A DNA stretch of 19,456 nucleotides from Verrucomicrobia bacterium UBA1200 (GTDB lineage Bacteria > Verrucomicrobiota > Kiritimatiellia > RFP12 > UBA1067): assembly GCA_002309765.1 (NCBI GenBank), contig DBXY01000022.1:66141-85596 (forward strand). The letters run 5' to 3'. Under the pieces are notes generated by a model, which saw nothing but the letters and a program-made list of their open reading frames with translations, was not told the DNA's origin and searched no databases. Both the position numbers and the translations under genes were made by a program. This document shows positions 8,217 through 14,712 of this stretch, piece after piece; position 1 is the first letter of the stretch, and every line of letters starts with the position of its first letter.

Positions 8217-9161
8217 TCATTTCGAATACTTCATCAGCAACTCGCGCGCTTTCTCGTCGCGCAGCTTGCGCTCGGTGCTGCCCAGCACGTACACGATCAG
8301 GTGGCGTTCGCCGCAACGGCGGGAAACCGCGATCGACCAGCCCGCGGAAGCGGTGTAGCCGGTTTTGAAACCGTCGCATCCGGGCATCTTTTCCTTTAAG
8401 AAAGGATTGTGGGTGCGCATGTCAAAGGGTTTGGGCGTCCCGGCGCGGAACTGACGGTAGGATTGGGAGGTGTACTTGAAAATGTCGGCGTGGCGGCACA
8501 GCTCCCGGCACAGCAACGCCATGTCGCGGGCGGTGGTAACGTCGTTCTTCTGGCCCGGCCCCGGCGGCAACCCGTGCGGCGACGCGAAACGGGTGTTCTC
8601 CATGCCCAGCTCTTGGGCAGTCTGGTTCATCAGTTCCACAAACGCGCCGGTGGAACCCGAAACAAACTCCGCCAAAGCCACCGCCGCGTCGTTGGCGGAC
8701 TGGATCATCAGCGCGTACAGCAACTCCTCCACCGGGAACGACTCCTTGGGATCGAGGTAAACCTGCGACCCGCCGGTCTTGTAGGCGTTGACCGAGACCG
8801 GAACGGTGTCGGTAAGCTTAATCTCGCCCTTCTCGATTTTGTTCTGGATCACCAGCAGGGTCATCAGCTTAAGGGTGCTGGCCGGATAGCCGGGGATGTC
8901 CGCCCGATCCTCAAACAGCGTCTCACCGGTGGTCGCGTCCATCACAATCGCCCCGATATATGGATCCTTGGCGATGGTGTTGACCTTCTGCGGCGCCGCT
9001 GCCGCCGGGGCGGCGGGCTTCGCGGCAGGTTTTTTGTTGGCCGGAGCCTTGGCGGCTGCCGCCTTCGGGGCGGGACGCCCCGCCGCGGGTTTCGCCGCAA
9101 AAACGGCAACAGGTTCCAAACAACACGCCAACGCCACCAACAGAACTAAGGTCTTTTTCAT
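8217..9161 (-). CDS. D-alanyl-D-alanine carboxypeptidase (PBP5/6-type, peptidase S11)
   Basis: Removes the terminal D-Ala from peptidoglycan stem peptides in the periplasm. All three active-site motifs are present: SxxK as S95-T-L-K98, SxN as S155-A-N157, and KTG at 266-268. A signal peptide (1-22, ending VFAA) is followed by an unusual Ala/Pro/Lys-rich linker (about 23-58), which may tether or space the domain at the cell wall. The protein ends 46 residues after KTG, so it lacks the C-terminal beta domain and amphipathic membrane anchor of E. coli PBP5. This makes it a minimal, probably soluble enzyme. A TAGGAAT ribosome site precedes the ATG. First gene of the minus-strand cluster that continues with the zinc-ribbon, MCE and Dus genes. 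dacA-like, but I do not assign the symbol because several paralogues are usual. Confidence 0.9.
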   Translation of the reverse strand: MKKTLVLLVALACCLEPVAVFAAKPAAGRPAPKAAAAKAPANKKPAAKPAAPAAAAPQKVNTIAKDPYIGAIVMDATTGETLFEDRADIPGYPASTLKLMTLLVIQNKIEKGEIKLTDTVPVSVNAYKTGGSQVYLDPKESFPVEELLYALMIQSANDAAVALAEFVSGSTGAFVELMNQTAQELGMENTRFASPHGLPPGPGQKNDVTTARDMALLCRELCRHADIFKYTSQSYRQFRAGTPKPFDMRTHNPFLKEKMPGCDGFKTGYTASAGWSIAVSRRCGERHLIVYVLGSTERKLRDEKARELLMKYSK

Positions 9162-9204
9162 TTGAAATTCCTACCAAAAACATGGGCTAAAAAACCAATG
9201 CCGA

Positions 9205-9235
9205 ATAGTAAACCATTTATTGGGAAAATTGTGAA
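9205..9235 (-). promoter_or_regulatory. Candidate promoter of the carboxypeptidase-MCE-Dus cluster
   Basis: On the minus strand, TTCACA (9230-9235) and TACTAT (9205-9210) are separated by 19 nt, which is longer than optimal. It lies about 45 nt upstream of the ATG. Weak; called from matches only. Confidence 0.3.
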
Positions 9236-9247
9236 TAAAAAATTAGC

Positions 9248-9259
9248 TATTCGTGAATA
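9248..9259. promoter_or_regulatory. Inverted repeat TATTC-GT-GAATA, possible operator
   Basis: A perfect 5-bp inverted repeat with a 2-nt centre, 12 nt upstream of the candidate -35 box of the carboxypeptidase cluster. The heptamer GTGAATA occurs at 9231 and 9253, 22 bp apart (about two helical turns), so a regulator could contact both. Chance occurrence in AT-rich DNA is possible. Confidence 0.25.
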
Positions 9260-9387
9260 ATTTTTTGCCACTCCAATGACAGCGAGTGATCTTGCCGCAG
9301 ACGCCAAACCCATAAAAACGAATCGCGAGGCGGAGCAAGAAAAACTGCGCCAAACCATTTTTTTATTTTTTTTGCAATATTCTTTTC

Positions 9388-9451
9388 TCGCCTGCGTTTA
9401 CCTTATCAGTTGCCTGTGATGACGGCTGAGGAACCTAAGTCGGGCAGGCGA
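9388..9451 (+). promoter_or_regulatory. Possible 5' leader hairpin of the EF-hand gene
   Basis: TCGCCTG (9388-9394) is exactly complementary to CAGGCGA (9445-9451), which ends 4 nt before the AAGGAG ribosome site at 9455-9460. CTTA and TAAG inside the loop could also pair. If transcribed, the leader could fold next to the ribosome site. It matches no riboswitch class I can recognise by eye. Confidence 0.2.
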
Positions 9452-9467
9452 AACAAGGAGAAAAATA

Positions 9468-10127
9468 GTGAAAACGATTATGTCCTTTGCAATCGCGGCG
9501 ATGGTGTCCGCAACCTGCGTTATGGCACAAGACGCAAAACCAGAAAACGCACCGAAGGGATTTCCCCCGCGCGCCGAACGCGGCCCCGAAGGCGGACCGG
9601 GCGGATTTGGCCGTCGCGGCATGATGGGCGGCGGCATGCCGGTTTCGCCGGAAATGCTGAAGAAGTACGACAAGGACGGCGATGGCAAGCTCTCTCAGGA
9701 AGAGCGCGAGGCGATGCGCAAAGATCGTCAGGCCGAGATGCTGAAGAAGTACGATAAAGACGGCGACGGCAAGCTCTCCGAGGAAGAGCGCGACGTGATG
9801 CGCAAGGATATGCGCGCCGAGCGCGAGGAGCAGATGAAGAAAATGCGCGCCGAGCGCGAGAAACCCTTTGACAAAGACGGCGATGGCAAACTCAACGACG
9901 AAGAGCGGGCCGCAATGCGCAAGGAAATGGAGAATCGCCGCATTAAGCGTTTTGACAAAGACGGCGACGGCAAGCTCAACGACGAAGAGAAAGCCGAAAT
10001 GCAGAAGTCTATGCGCCGGTTCGGTGACATGGGGCCCGGCGGCCGTGACCGCGGGCCTCGTGGAGGCGACCGCGGACCGCGCGGCGGCGACAAGCCCGCA
10101 GGCGCCCCGGCACCTGAAGCCAAGTAA
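9468..10127 (+). CDS. Secreted EF-hand calcium-binding protein
   Basis: The 219-residue product starts at GTG, with AAGGAG 7 nt upstream. Residues 1-20 are a signal peptide (ending CVMA). A Gly/Pro/Arg-rich segment (about 28-58) is followed by four near-identical EF-hand loops of consensus DKDGDGKLxxEE at 68-79, 96-107, 135-146 and 163-174. Each has the Asp ladder at positions 1, 3 and 5 and Glu at 12, so all four should bind calcium. The tail is GGDRGPRGGD-type low complexity. The period is 28 residues except between loops 2 and 3 (39, an 11-residue insertion), and the first two units are near-duplicates in DNA. It is exported, but whether it is periplasmic or extracellular cannot be told. 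It stands alone and ends in a strong terminator. Role unknown beyond calcium binding; similar small EF-hand proteins are common in PVC bacteria. Confidence 0.85.
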   Translation: MKTIMSFAIAAMVSATCVMAQDAKPENAPKGFPPRAERGPEGGPGGFGRRGMMGGGMPVSPEMLKKYDKDGDGKLSQEEREAMRKDRQAEMLKKYDKDGDGKLSEEERDVMRKDMRAEREEQMKKMRAEREKPFDKDGDGKLNDEERAAMRKEMENRRIKRFDKDGDGKLNDEEKAEMQKSMRRFGDMGPGGRDRGPRGGDRGPRGGDKPAGAPAPEAK

Positions 10128-10171
10128 ACAGCTTCCCACAAAAATAATATAACACATCGACCATAAAACAC

Positions 10172-10206
10172 GGCCGCCGCCCGAAAGGGCGGCGGCCCCT
10201 TTTTTT
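10172..10206. terminator. Rho-independent terminator between convergent genes
   Basis: A perfect 11-bp GC-only stem, GGCCGCCGCCC (10172-10182) and GGGCGGCGGCC (10187-10197), closes a GAAA tetraloop. Seven T follow at 10200-10206 on the plus strand. It serves the EF-hand gene. On the opposite strand the stem is followed by GTGTTTTAT, so it may also stop transcription of the convergent lptD, whose stop codon is at 10213. Confidence 0.93.
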
Positions 10207-10212
10207 ATTTCT

Positions 10213-12444
10213 TTACCAACGCAACCACTGGTCGGAAGGCTGCTTGTCATGCGCCCGGAGCCAAACCATCAGCGAAATACGGAAATCGTCTTTACGTTCG
10301 CTGCCGTCGATCCGGGTGAAGTCGTTGATGTAAGCCGTGCGCAACTGGAACGCCAAACAGTCCAGCTGGTACTGGATGTATCCGCCCACCTCATCCAGCT
10401 CGTTCTCGCGCATATCCCAGCGGATGTAGCTGCTGTACGACCAAGTGTCGTTGATTTCGTGGGTGAACCCCACGTATGCGGCCTCCATTCGAGAGCGGTT
10501 CCACTGCGGCACCGGCGACTCGTCATAGTCGTACAGCCGATGGTCGCGAGAAAGGAATCCGCCGCCGGCACGGAAAGTCTCGGAGAATTTGTAAAGGGCG
10601 CTCAAATCGGCGTAGGCTACGGTGTCGGCCTCGGTGTCCCATTGACCGTGCGCCGAAAAATCGATATCGTCGCCGGGAGAGTAGCGAAGTTTGGAGCCGA
10701 ACATCCGAAGCCCTTCTTCATCCAACGGCCCGTCACTGTGGAGCTGCACCGCCGCAAAGGCGTCCCAATCCAGCAGCGAACGGATCCGCCCCTTCTCGTC
10801 GCGGGTCTGGAGCAGATTTCTGAAACCGGGCCGCAAACCGTGCCAATTGTAAGGCAGCAACACCCCGTCGTAACCGAACTGGTCCAGCCAGCCCACCGAC
10901 TGGTCGAACCGGTCGAAACCGTAGACTTTACCATGTTCCAGCGTAACATGAGTCGGCTGCCACGCCCAGTCCACATACGGCTCAAAGGTGTGGCGAAGGT
11001 TGTTGTCCCATCCCGAAACCGCCCGCATGGAAGCTTCCACGCCGAAATCGCCGGTGTGGCGGTAAATGTCGCTCTCCCCCCCGGAATCGGAGTAGTAGGT
11101 GCCACGGTAACCGGCCCGCGGTACCAGACTGACCGTGTCGCGGATTTTGACCGGATAAGTGAAACGGTGCGCGGTGTCAACCCGCACCGTGTCGTAATCG
11201 GCCCAAGATCCGGGATAGAACTTGAATTCCTCCCGAACGGCCCGCCCGTAGCGGGCCTCCTGGCGGTCCAGAAAACCGGCGCGGGTTTGGCTTTCATAAT
11301 TGACCCCGTACCACAACGGCTGCGGGGCGATGTTCAACCACCCCTCCGGCAGCCGCGTCGTACCGGCGTAAAAATTGTTCAACGGACCGCTGGCCACCAC
11401 CCCGCCAGCCCAGAAATTCTCCCGGTGCTCCCAAGAGGCAAAATTCATCGGTATACTCTCGCCACGGTTTTCGCGATCGAAGAAATCGCTGCGCATCTCC
11501 GAATCGCTCACCAAGGTTCCCCGAAGCAGGAACTGGTCGCGCTCGGTGAAATCGGCGGAATGGAACAGACGAAGTCGGTACCGCTCGTCGTTAATGTCGG
11601 ACATCCAGTTCCGGTCGCGGCGGCGGTCAGGCGGGTCTTCGTCCCAAGCGTAGTACGACTCGAAACGCCCCTTGCCCCAGCGTTTCAAGTCCCAATGCAC
11701 ATTCTGCCCGGCAGCGACGCCGCGTTTGGTGCGGAAATCCAAATGTGTGGTGCCGTAAAGATTCGGACCGGCATCATTGGGCGAATCGTAGATCGGAAAG
11801 ACATACCCGGTCAACAGATACGCCCCCCACTTGGAGGTGTATCCGGGCATCATACGGAAGCCGTAGTGGGTATCCAGGTCGCGGTACCAATAGGGCAGCC
11901 AAGCGAACGGCACCCCGAGAAAATACGGCACCACATTGTAAACGTCGATGTAATCGTTGTCCTTGAAATGTCCGTTGCCGCGCATGCACCAGTGCCACCG
12001 CTCCGGACTGTTGGTGCAGGTGGTGAACCGCAAATCGCGCAAATCGAACAGACCGCCCTCCCGGCGGGTCACTTCATTGGCGTGGACATGGAAAAACTCG
12101 GTGTCGATCTGCCCCATGCCGGTCATACCCTTGCCGGTCTTGTAGTTGTATTCGATATAGTTGCCGGCCCAACCGCCCAACCCGTTATGCTGGATCTTTA
12201 CATTGCCGCTGGCCCGGACGTCGCCGGTGCCGCGGTTCAGGCGCACCTTGTCGGCCAACAGTTCGCGGTCACCCATCTTAACCCGCACATTGCCGCGCCC
12301 CGTCACCCAGCCGGTCTTGCCGTCCGCCTCGAAATTGTCAGCATCGATATCGATCTCATCGTCCCCAAGCTGCTTGAGAAAAGGCAGGATGTCGGCCACT
12401 GAAATCGAGGCCACCAGCACCATAAAGGCGAAAAATTTTCTCAT
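10213..12444 (-). CDS. lptD: LPS-assembly protein LptD (OstA family)
   Basis: Outer-membrane beta-barrel that inserts lipopolysaccharide into the outer leaflet, together with LptE. The 743-residue length fits. After a signal peptide (1-17, ASISVA) comes an OstA/LptA-like beta-jellyroll (about 30-125: IDADNFEADG, VTGRGNVRVKMGD, NRGTGDVRASGNVKI). Then follow FTTCTNSPERWHWCMRG, with Cys143 and Cys153 available for disulfides, and the conserved VPYFLGVPFAWLPYW entry to the barrel. The rest alternates aromatic and polar residues and ends in QWLRW, an aromatic C-terminus as in outer-membrane barrels. AAAGGAGC precedes the ATG. It is monocistronic between its own promoter and the shared terminator. 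The 717-codon plus-strand frame opposite is a shadow. Confidence 0.9.
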   Translation of the reverse strand: MRKFFAFMVLVASISVADILPFLKQLGDDEIDIDADNFEADGKTGWVTGRGNVRVKMGDRELLADKVRLNRGTGDVRASGNVKIQHNGLGGWAGNYIEYNYKTGKGMTGMGQIDTEFFHVHANEVTRREGGLFDLRDLRFTTCTNSPERWHWCMRGNGHFKDNDYIDVYNVVPYFLGVPFAWLPYWYRDLDTHYGFRMMPGYTSKWGAYLLTGYVFPIYDSPNDAGPNLYGTTHLDFRTKRGVAAGQNVHWDLKRWGKGRFESYYAWDEDPPDRRRDRNWMSDINDERYRLRLFHSADFTERDQFLLRGTLVSDSEMRSDFFDRENRGESIPMNFASWEHRENFWAGGVVASGPLNNFYAGTTRLPEGWLNIAPQPLWYGVNYESQTRAGFLDRQEARYGRAVREEFKFYPGSWADYDTVRVDTAHRFTYPVKIRDTVSLVPRAGYRGTYYSDSGGESDIYRHTGDFGVEASMRAVSGWDNNLRHTFEPYVDWAWQPTHVTLEHGKVYGFDRFDQSVGWLDQFGYDGVLLPYNWHGLRPGFRNLLQTRDEKGRIRSLLDWDAFAAVQLHSDGPLDEEGLRMFGSKLRYSPGDDIDFSAHGQWDTEADTVAYADLSALYKFSETFRAGGGFLSRDHRLYDYDESPVPQWNRSRMEAAYVGFTHEINDTWSYSSYIRWDMRENELDEVGGYIQYQLDCLAFQLRTAYINDFTRIDGSERKDDFRISLMVWLRAHDKQPSDQWLRW

Positions 12445-12520
12445 CCTAACGCTCCTTTAGAGATCGAACCTGGGCATCCGAACCGGGACACTAGACTCAC
12501 ACCCAACCAAAACACTGGTT

Positions 12521-12549
12521 ATTATGTATTACCAGCGGTTCAAAGTCAA
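12521..12549 (-). promoter_or_regulatory. Sigma70-type promoter of lptD
   Basis: On the minus strand, TTGACT (12544-12549) and CATAAT (12521-12526) are separated by 17 nt, close to consensus. The predicted start is near 12514, leaving a leader of about 70 nt. Confidence 0.6.
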
Positions 12550-12576
12550 GGGCTATGTCCGTATTATCCAAAAAAA

Positions 12577-12657
12577 TGGCATGGCAACAACAACTCTTCC
12601 GCAAACCACACGTGGGTGATCTACGACTTCAATGAGGCCGTCGGGTTAACCAATTAA
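12577..12657 (+). pseudogene. Possible relic of an F5/8 type C (discoidin-like) domain
   Basis: The plus-strand frame ending at TAA 12655-12657 reads WHGNNNSSANHTWVIYDFNE, then AVGLTN. This resembles the start of discoidin/F5-8C-like domains (DGNxxT...WVxYDFGxxVxLT). It has no start codon or ribosome site and lies upstream of the lptD promoter, directly beside the stop of the FAD oxidoreductase gene. A truncated gene end left by rearrangement is possible. It is short, so chance cannot be excluded. The same DNA contains a 6-bp hairpin GGTTAA/TTAACC at 12644-12659. Confidence 0.25.
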
Positions 12658-12660
12658 CCT

Positions 12661-13965
12661 CTATTTCCCGTTCTCTTCCAGCAACTTGAGCTTTTGCGGC
12701 GGAACGTCGCGAAGCTCAATGTTGTTTTGAACGGCATAGGCGGCAGCCGCGCCCGCCCCGACGCCGGTCGCCATCGCGATCCGCATCACCCGGCAACTTG
12801 CCAGCGCCTCGTGCGCCGCCGATATGCAACGACCGGAGAGAAGAAGCCCGTCCACCTCTTTCGGGACCAACGCGCCGTATGGGATGTCATAGGGACGAAC
12901 CCGTTCCGCCTCGCCGGTGACGAAGGTTTCCTGCTGGGCGGCCTGGCCCGCGCCGGCGGGATTATGGATGTCGATGCAGAAGTTGGCGGAATGGACAATC
13001 GCGTCATCGCGTTTCCTGCCCGCAAGGCAATCCGCCTTTTCGAGCCGCGCGACACCCTCGAACCGCCGAGTCTCGCGAACGCCGATAACCGCCGGCATTC
13101 CGGAGATGTAGGCCTTTTCGTAACCTGCCAGATGGCGGCGGACCACATCGAGCACCTGAAACGCCTGTTTGCGGCAGGTGATCTCCGCCTTTGTCAAATC
13201 CGCCGACTTCGTCCCGTTCAACTTGTTCACCTGCGTCGCGTTAACGATGTTCATCGTCGGAACCGTCGCGCCGTAAAGACGGATCACCCCGACCTCCGGC
13301 GGCAACGCGCCGGCGGCGATCTCCTCCTGCACGATGGTCTCCCAACTCTTCCCTTGAATTTTGAACTGCCGCGCCGCCTCCTCTGAACCGCAGCCGACGC
13401 GCTTGCCGGGCGCGATACCGTCGATCGTGAACATGATGCTCATCGGCTGGGTCAGGCCGTCCTCTTTCCGCCCGATTTCGAACGGAACGCCCGCCGCTGC
13501 GGCCACAACGCCGTCGCCCGTCGCGTCGATCACCACCTTTGCCGTGATGTTGCGCGGGCCTTCGCGACACTGCACCTTCAAGCCCGTTACGCGCTTACCC
13601 TCCATCAACGGCTCCAACACATAAGAGTGCAGCAACACCTCCGCGCCCGCCTCCTGCAGCAGGTCCCACGCGAGCAGATCAAGCTTCTGGAAGTCCACGC
13701 CGCCCTTATAGAGACGCGAGCAGATGGTCTGGGTGATCGGGCTCTTGACGCCGCCCAGCAACGGCCCGACATGCGCCTGAATCGCCGCGCCGCCCAACCG
13801 GCCGTTCTTCTCCAGCAACAGCACCTTCGCGCCGCGCTTCGCAGCCGTGTAGGCCGCGCCGATGCCAGCAGGACCGCCGCCCGCCACCAACACGTCATAA
13901 TCCTGCGCGAATGCCGCGCAAACCGCAAAAACCACGGTGAACAAAGCAATAACCTTCTGTTTCAT
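12661..13965 (-). CDS. Exported FAD-dependent oxidoreductase (FAD_oxidored family)
   Basis: Flavoprotein of the family with a GR2-type Rossmann fold; the substrate is not predictable. A signal peptide (1-20, ending CAAFA) is directly followed by the dinucleotide-binding motif GGGPAG (29-34) with LLLEK providing Glu52. DATGDG (147-152), IGVRETRRF (294-302) and the C-terminal FAD motif GLLLSGRCIS (373-382) are all present, so the fold looks complete at 434 residues. The signal lacks a twin-arginine motif, which is odd for a cofactor protein unless FAD is loaded after Sec export. AGGTGG lies about 5 nt before the ATG. It stands alone; no partner gene is adjacent. Related exported oxidoreductases are frequent in planctomycetes and Kiritimatiellota, often near sugar or sulfatase genes (general knowledge, not seen here). 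Confidence 0.86.
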   Translation of the reverse strand: MKQKVIALFTVVFAVCAAFAQDYDVLVAGGGPAGIGAAYTAAKRGAKVLLLEKNGRLGGAAIQAHVGPLLGGVKSPITQTICSRLYKGGVDFQKLDLLAWDLLQEAGAEVLLHSYVLEPLMEGKRVTGLKVQCREGPRNITAKVVIDATGDGVVAAAAGVPFEIGRKEDGLTQPMSIMFTIDGIAPGKRVGCGSEEAARQFKIQGKSWETIVQEEIAAGALPPEVGVIRLYGATVPTMNIVNATQVNKLNGTKSADLTKAEITCRKQAFQVLDVVRRHLAGYEKAYISGMPAVIGVRETRRFEGVARLEKADCLAGRKRDDAIVHSANFCIDIHNPAGAGQAAQQETFVTGEAERVRPYDIPYGALVPKEVDGLLLSGRCISAAHEALASCRVMRIAMATGVGAGAAAAYAVQNNIELRDVPPQKLKLLEENGK

Positions 13966-14008
13966 AAGCCACCTTTCTTTCTTACCTATAACTTGCAGTC
14001 AAACCACA

Positions 14009-14075
14009 AGACTTCGGTCTTCAGACATCAGACTTCCGGACTCCGCTTCTCAACCCTCAACAGCCCCCGCAGCCC
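14009..14075. repeat. Imperfect short-period (about 9-nt) repeat tract
   Basis: Reiterated GACTTC-type motifs (agacttcgg, tcttcagac, atcagactt, ccggactcc) change gradually into ctcaaccctcaacag and then agcccccgcagcccctcg. The unit drifts along the tract instead of staying fixed. Noncoding. Confidence 0.4.
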
Positions 14076-14197
14076 CTCGTTATCCTCATTTACATTCCCG
14101 TACGAAACGCGGTCGGCGGGTTAATCAGTTTCTAATGTACCATATCCGCATTATGACACGCAAGACCAATAATCTTGCCTAAAAGTTTAATTTTCTT

Positions 14198-14226
14198 GCA
14201 AATCGTCAACTGTTCTGGCGATTTGC
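14198..14226. repeat. 8-bp inverted repeat
   Basis: GCAAATCG (14198-14205) and CGATTTGC (14219-14226) pair perfectly around a 13-nt loop, about 150 nt downstream of azlD. Neither strand has a T-run right after the stem, so it is not a typical rho-independent terminator. Confidence 0.35.
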
Positions 14227-14384
14227 TATTGACACGCCACGAACATGAAATCTTACAGGAGGGGGCGACACGCAATCTTCGCGCGTTTAGCCGTTTTCTA
14301 GAAATTGCCGCGCTTTCCAGCGGCTGGCAAATCAACTGCCAGTCCATCGCCTCAGATGCCCGGATTTTTAGCGCGGCTATCTGA
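14223..14384 (+). pseudogene. Relic of an AAA ATPase with DUF4143 C-terminal region
   Basis: The plus-strand frame ending at TGA 14382-14384 reads HEILQEGATRNLRAFSRFLE, then IAALSSGWQINCQSIASDAR. This matches the junction of AAA_14/DUF4143 ATPases, where a (Y)LxEEIxxEaLxRN segment leads into FxRFLExAA...G..iN...iasDaGvs. The match fades a few residues after SDA, and the frame stops overlapping the azlD end. The ATP-binding N-terminus and the remaining C-terminus are missing, and no start site supports translation. Intact relatives are stand-alone genes that appear mobile in many bacteria. Confidence 0.55.
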
Positions 14385-14712
14385 CCAGCAGCATATAAAC
14401 CGCTGTGCCGCAGGCTATGGAGAGTAGCGGGTTACGCCGCCATAGATGCAGCGCCACGGTGACGGCGGCGGCAACCATCTCCGCCAATCCGTGCAGAGAA
14501 GTGCCGAGGCATCCGCTTTTAACGTATCCGGCGAAGCAGTAAACGGTCAACATGGCGATAACCGCCGGGGTCAGAACCCGGCCGATGTATCCGATTACCG
14601 GCGCCGGTTTTTTGCCGGTACCGAAAAGCAGGAACGGCAGTGCGCGCAACAAGTACGACACCGTCGACACCAACACCAGCACACTGAGCAGGTAAAGATT
14701 TTTCTCATTCAT
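14377..14712 (-). CDS. azlD: AzlD-family branched-chain amino acid exporter subunit
   Basis: Small hydrophobic partner of AzlC; the pair exports branched-chain amino acids (family role). With the ATG at 14712 the product is 111 aa, the usual size. Its first residues are MNEKNLYLL, followed by membrane segments and the family-typical YLLRALPFLLFG near residues 20-31. A longer frame runs upstream to 14772, but the ATG at 14712 has a purine-rich GGAGGGCAGG region before it and overlaps the azlC stop as ATGAATGA (8 nt), typical of coupling. Last gene of the MATE-azlC-azlD operon. Confidence 0.85.
   Translation of the reverse strand: MNEKNLYLLSVLVLVSTVSYLLRALPFLLFGTGKKPAPVIGYIGRVLTPAVIAMLTVYCFAGYVKSGCLGTSLHGLAEMVAAAVTVALHLWRRNPLLSIACGTAVYMLLVR

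Larger units (their letters stand above)
9162..9467. other. AT-rich divergent intergenic region
   Basis: 306 nt between the carboxypeptidase (minus) and the EF-hand gene (plus). It holds a weak minus-strand promoter candidate, an inverted repeat at 9248-9259, long T-runs at 9358-9373 and a possible 5' leader structure for the EF-hand gene. No credible ORF; the 66-codon minus-strand frame has no family features. Confidence 0.7.
13966..14376. other. Intergenic region with decayed coding sequence
   Basis: 411 nt between the FAD oxidoreductase and azlD, both on the minus strand. It contains a CT/AC-rich short-period repeat tract (14009-14075), an 8-bp inverted repeat (14198-14226) and the relic of an AAA/DUF4143-type ATPase on the plus strand (14223 onwards). 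No intact gene; I could not pick a convincing promoter for the oxidoreductase. Confidence 0.7.

Noticed and set aside
8409..9149. 246-codon plus-strand frame
   Set aside because: Antisense to the D,D-carboxypeptidase with all catalytic motifs; shadow frame.
9435..10250. 271-codon minus-strand frame over the EF-hand gene
   Set aside because: Its hydrophobic repeats mirror the EF-hand repeats on the plus strand, and it crosses the terminator stem.
10249..12402. 717-codon open frame on the plus strand opposite lptD
   Set aside because: Exact antisense of a gene with clear LptD features. It has no signal or domain motifs and is typical of GC-rich shadow frames.
12644..12659. Hairpin GGTTAA/TTAACC as a terminator of the FAD oxidoreductase
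   Set aside because: The stem is AT-rich, only 6 bp, and has no following T-run on the minus strand.
14132..14347. 71-codon minus-strand frame between azlD and the oxidoreductase
   Set aside because: No ribosome site or family features; the opposite strand carries the ATPase-like relic instead.
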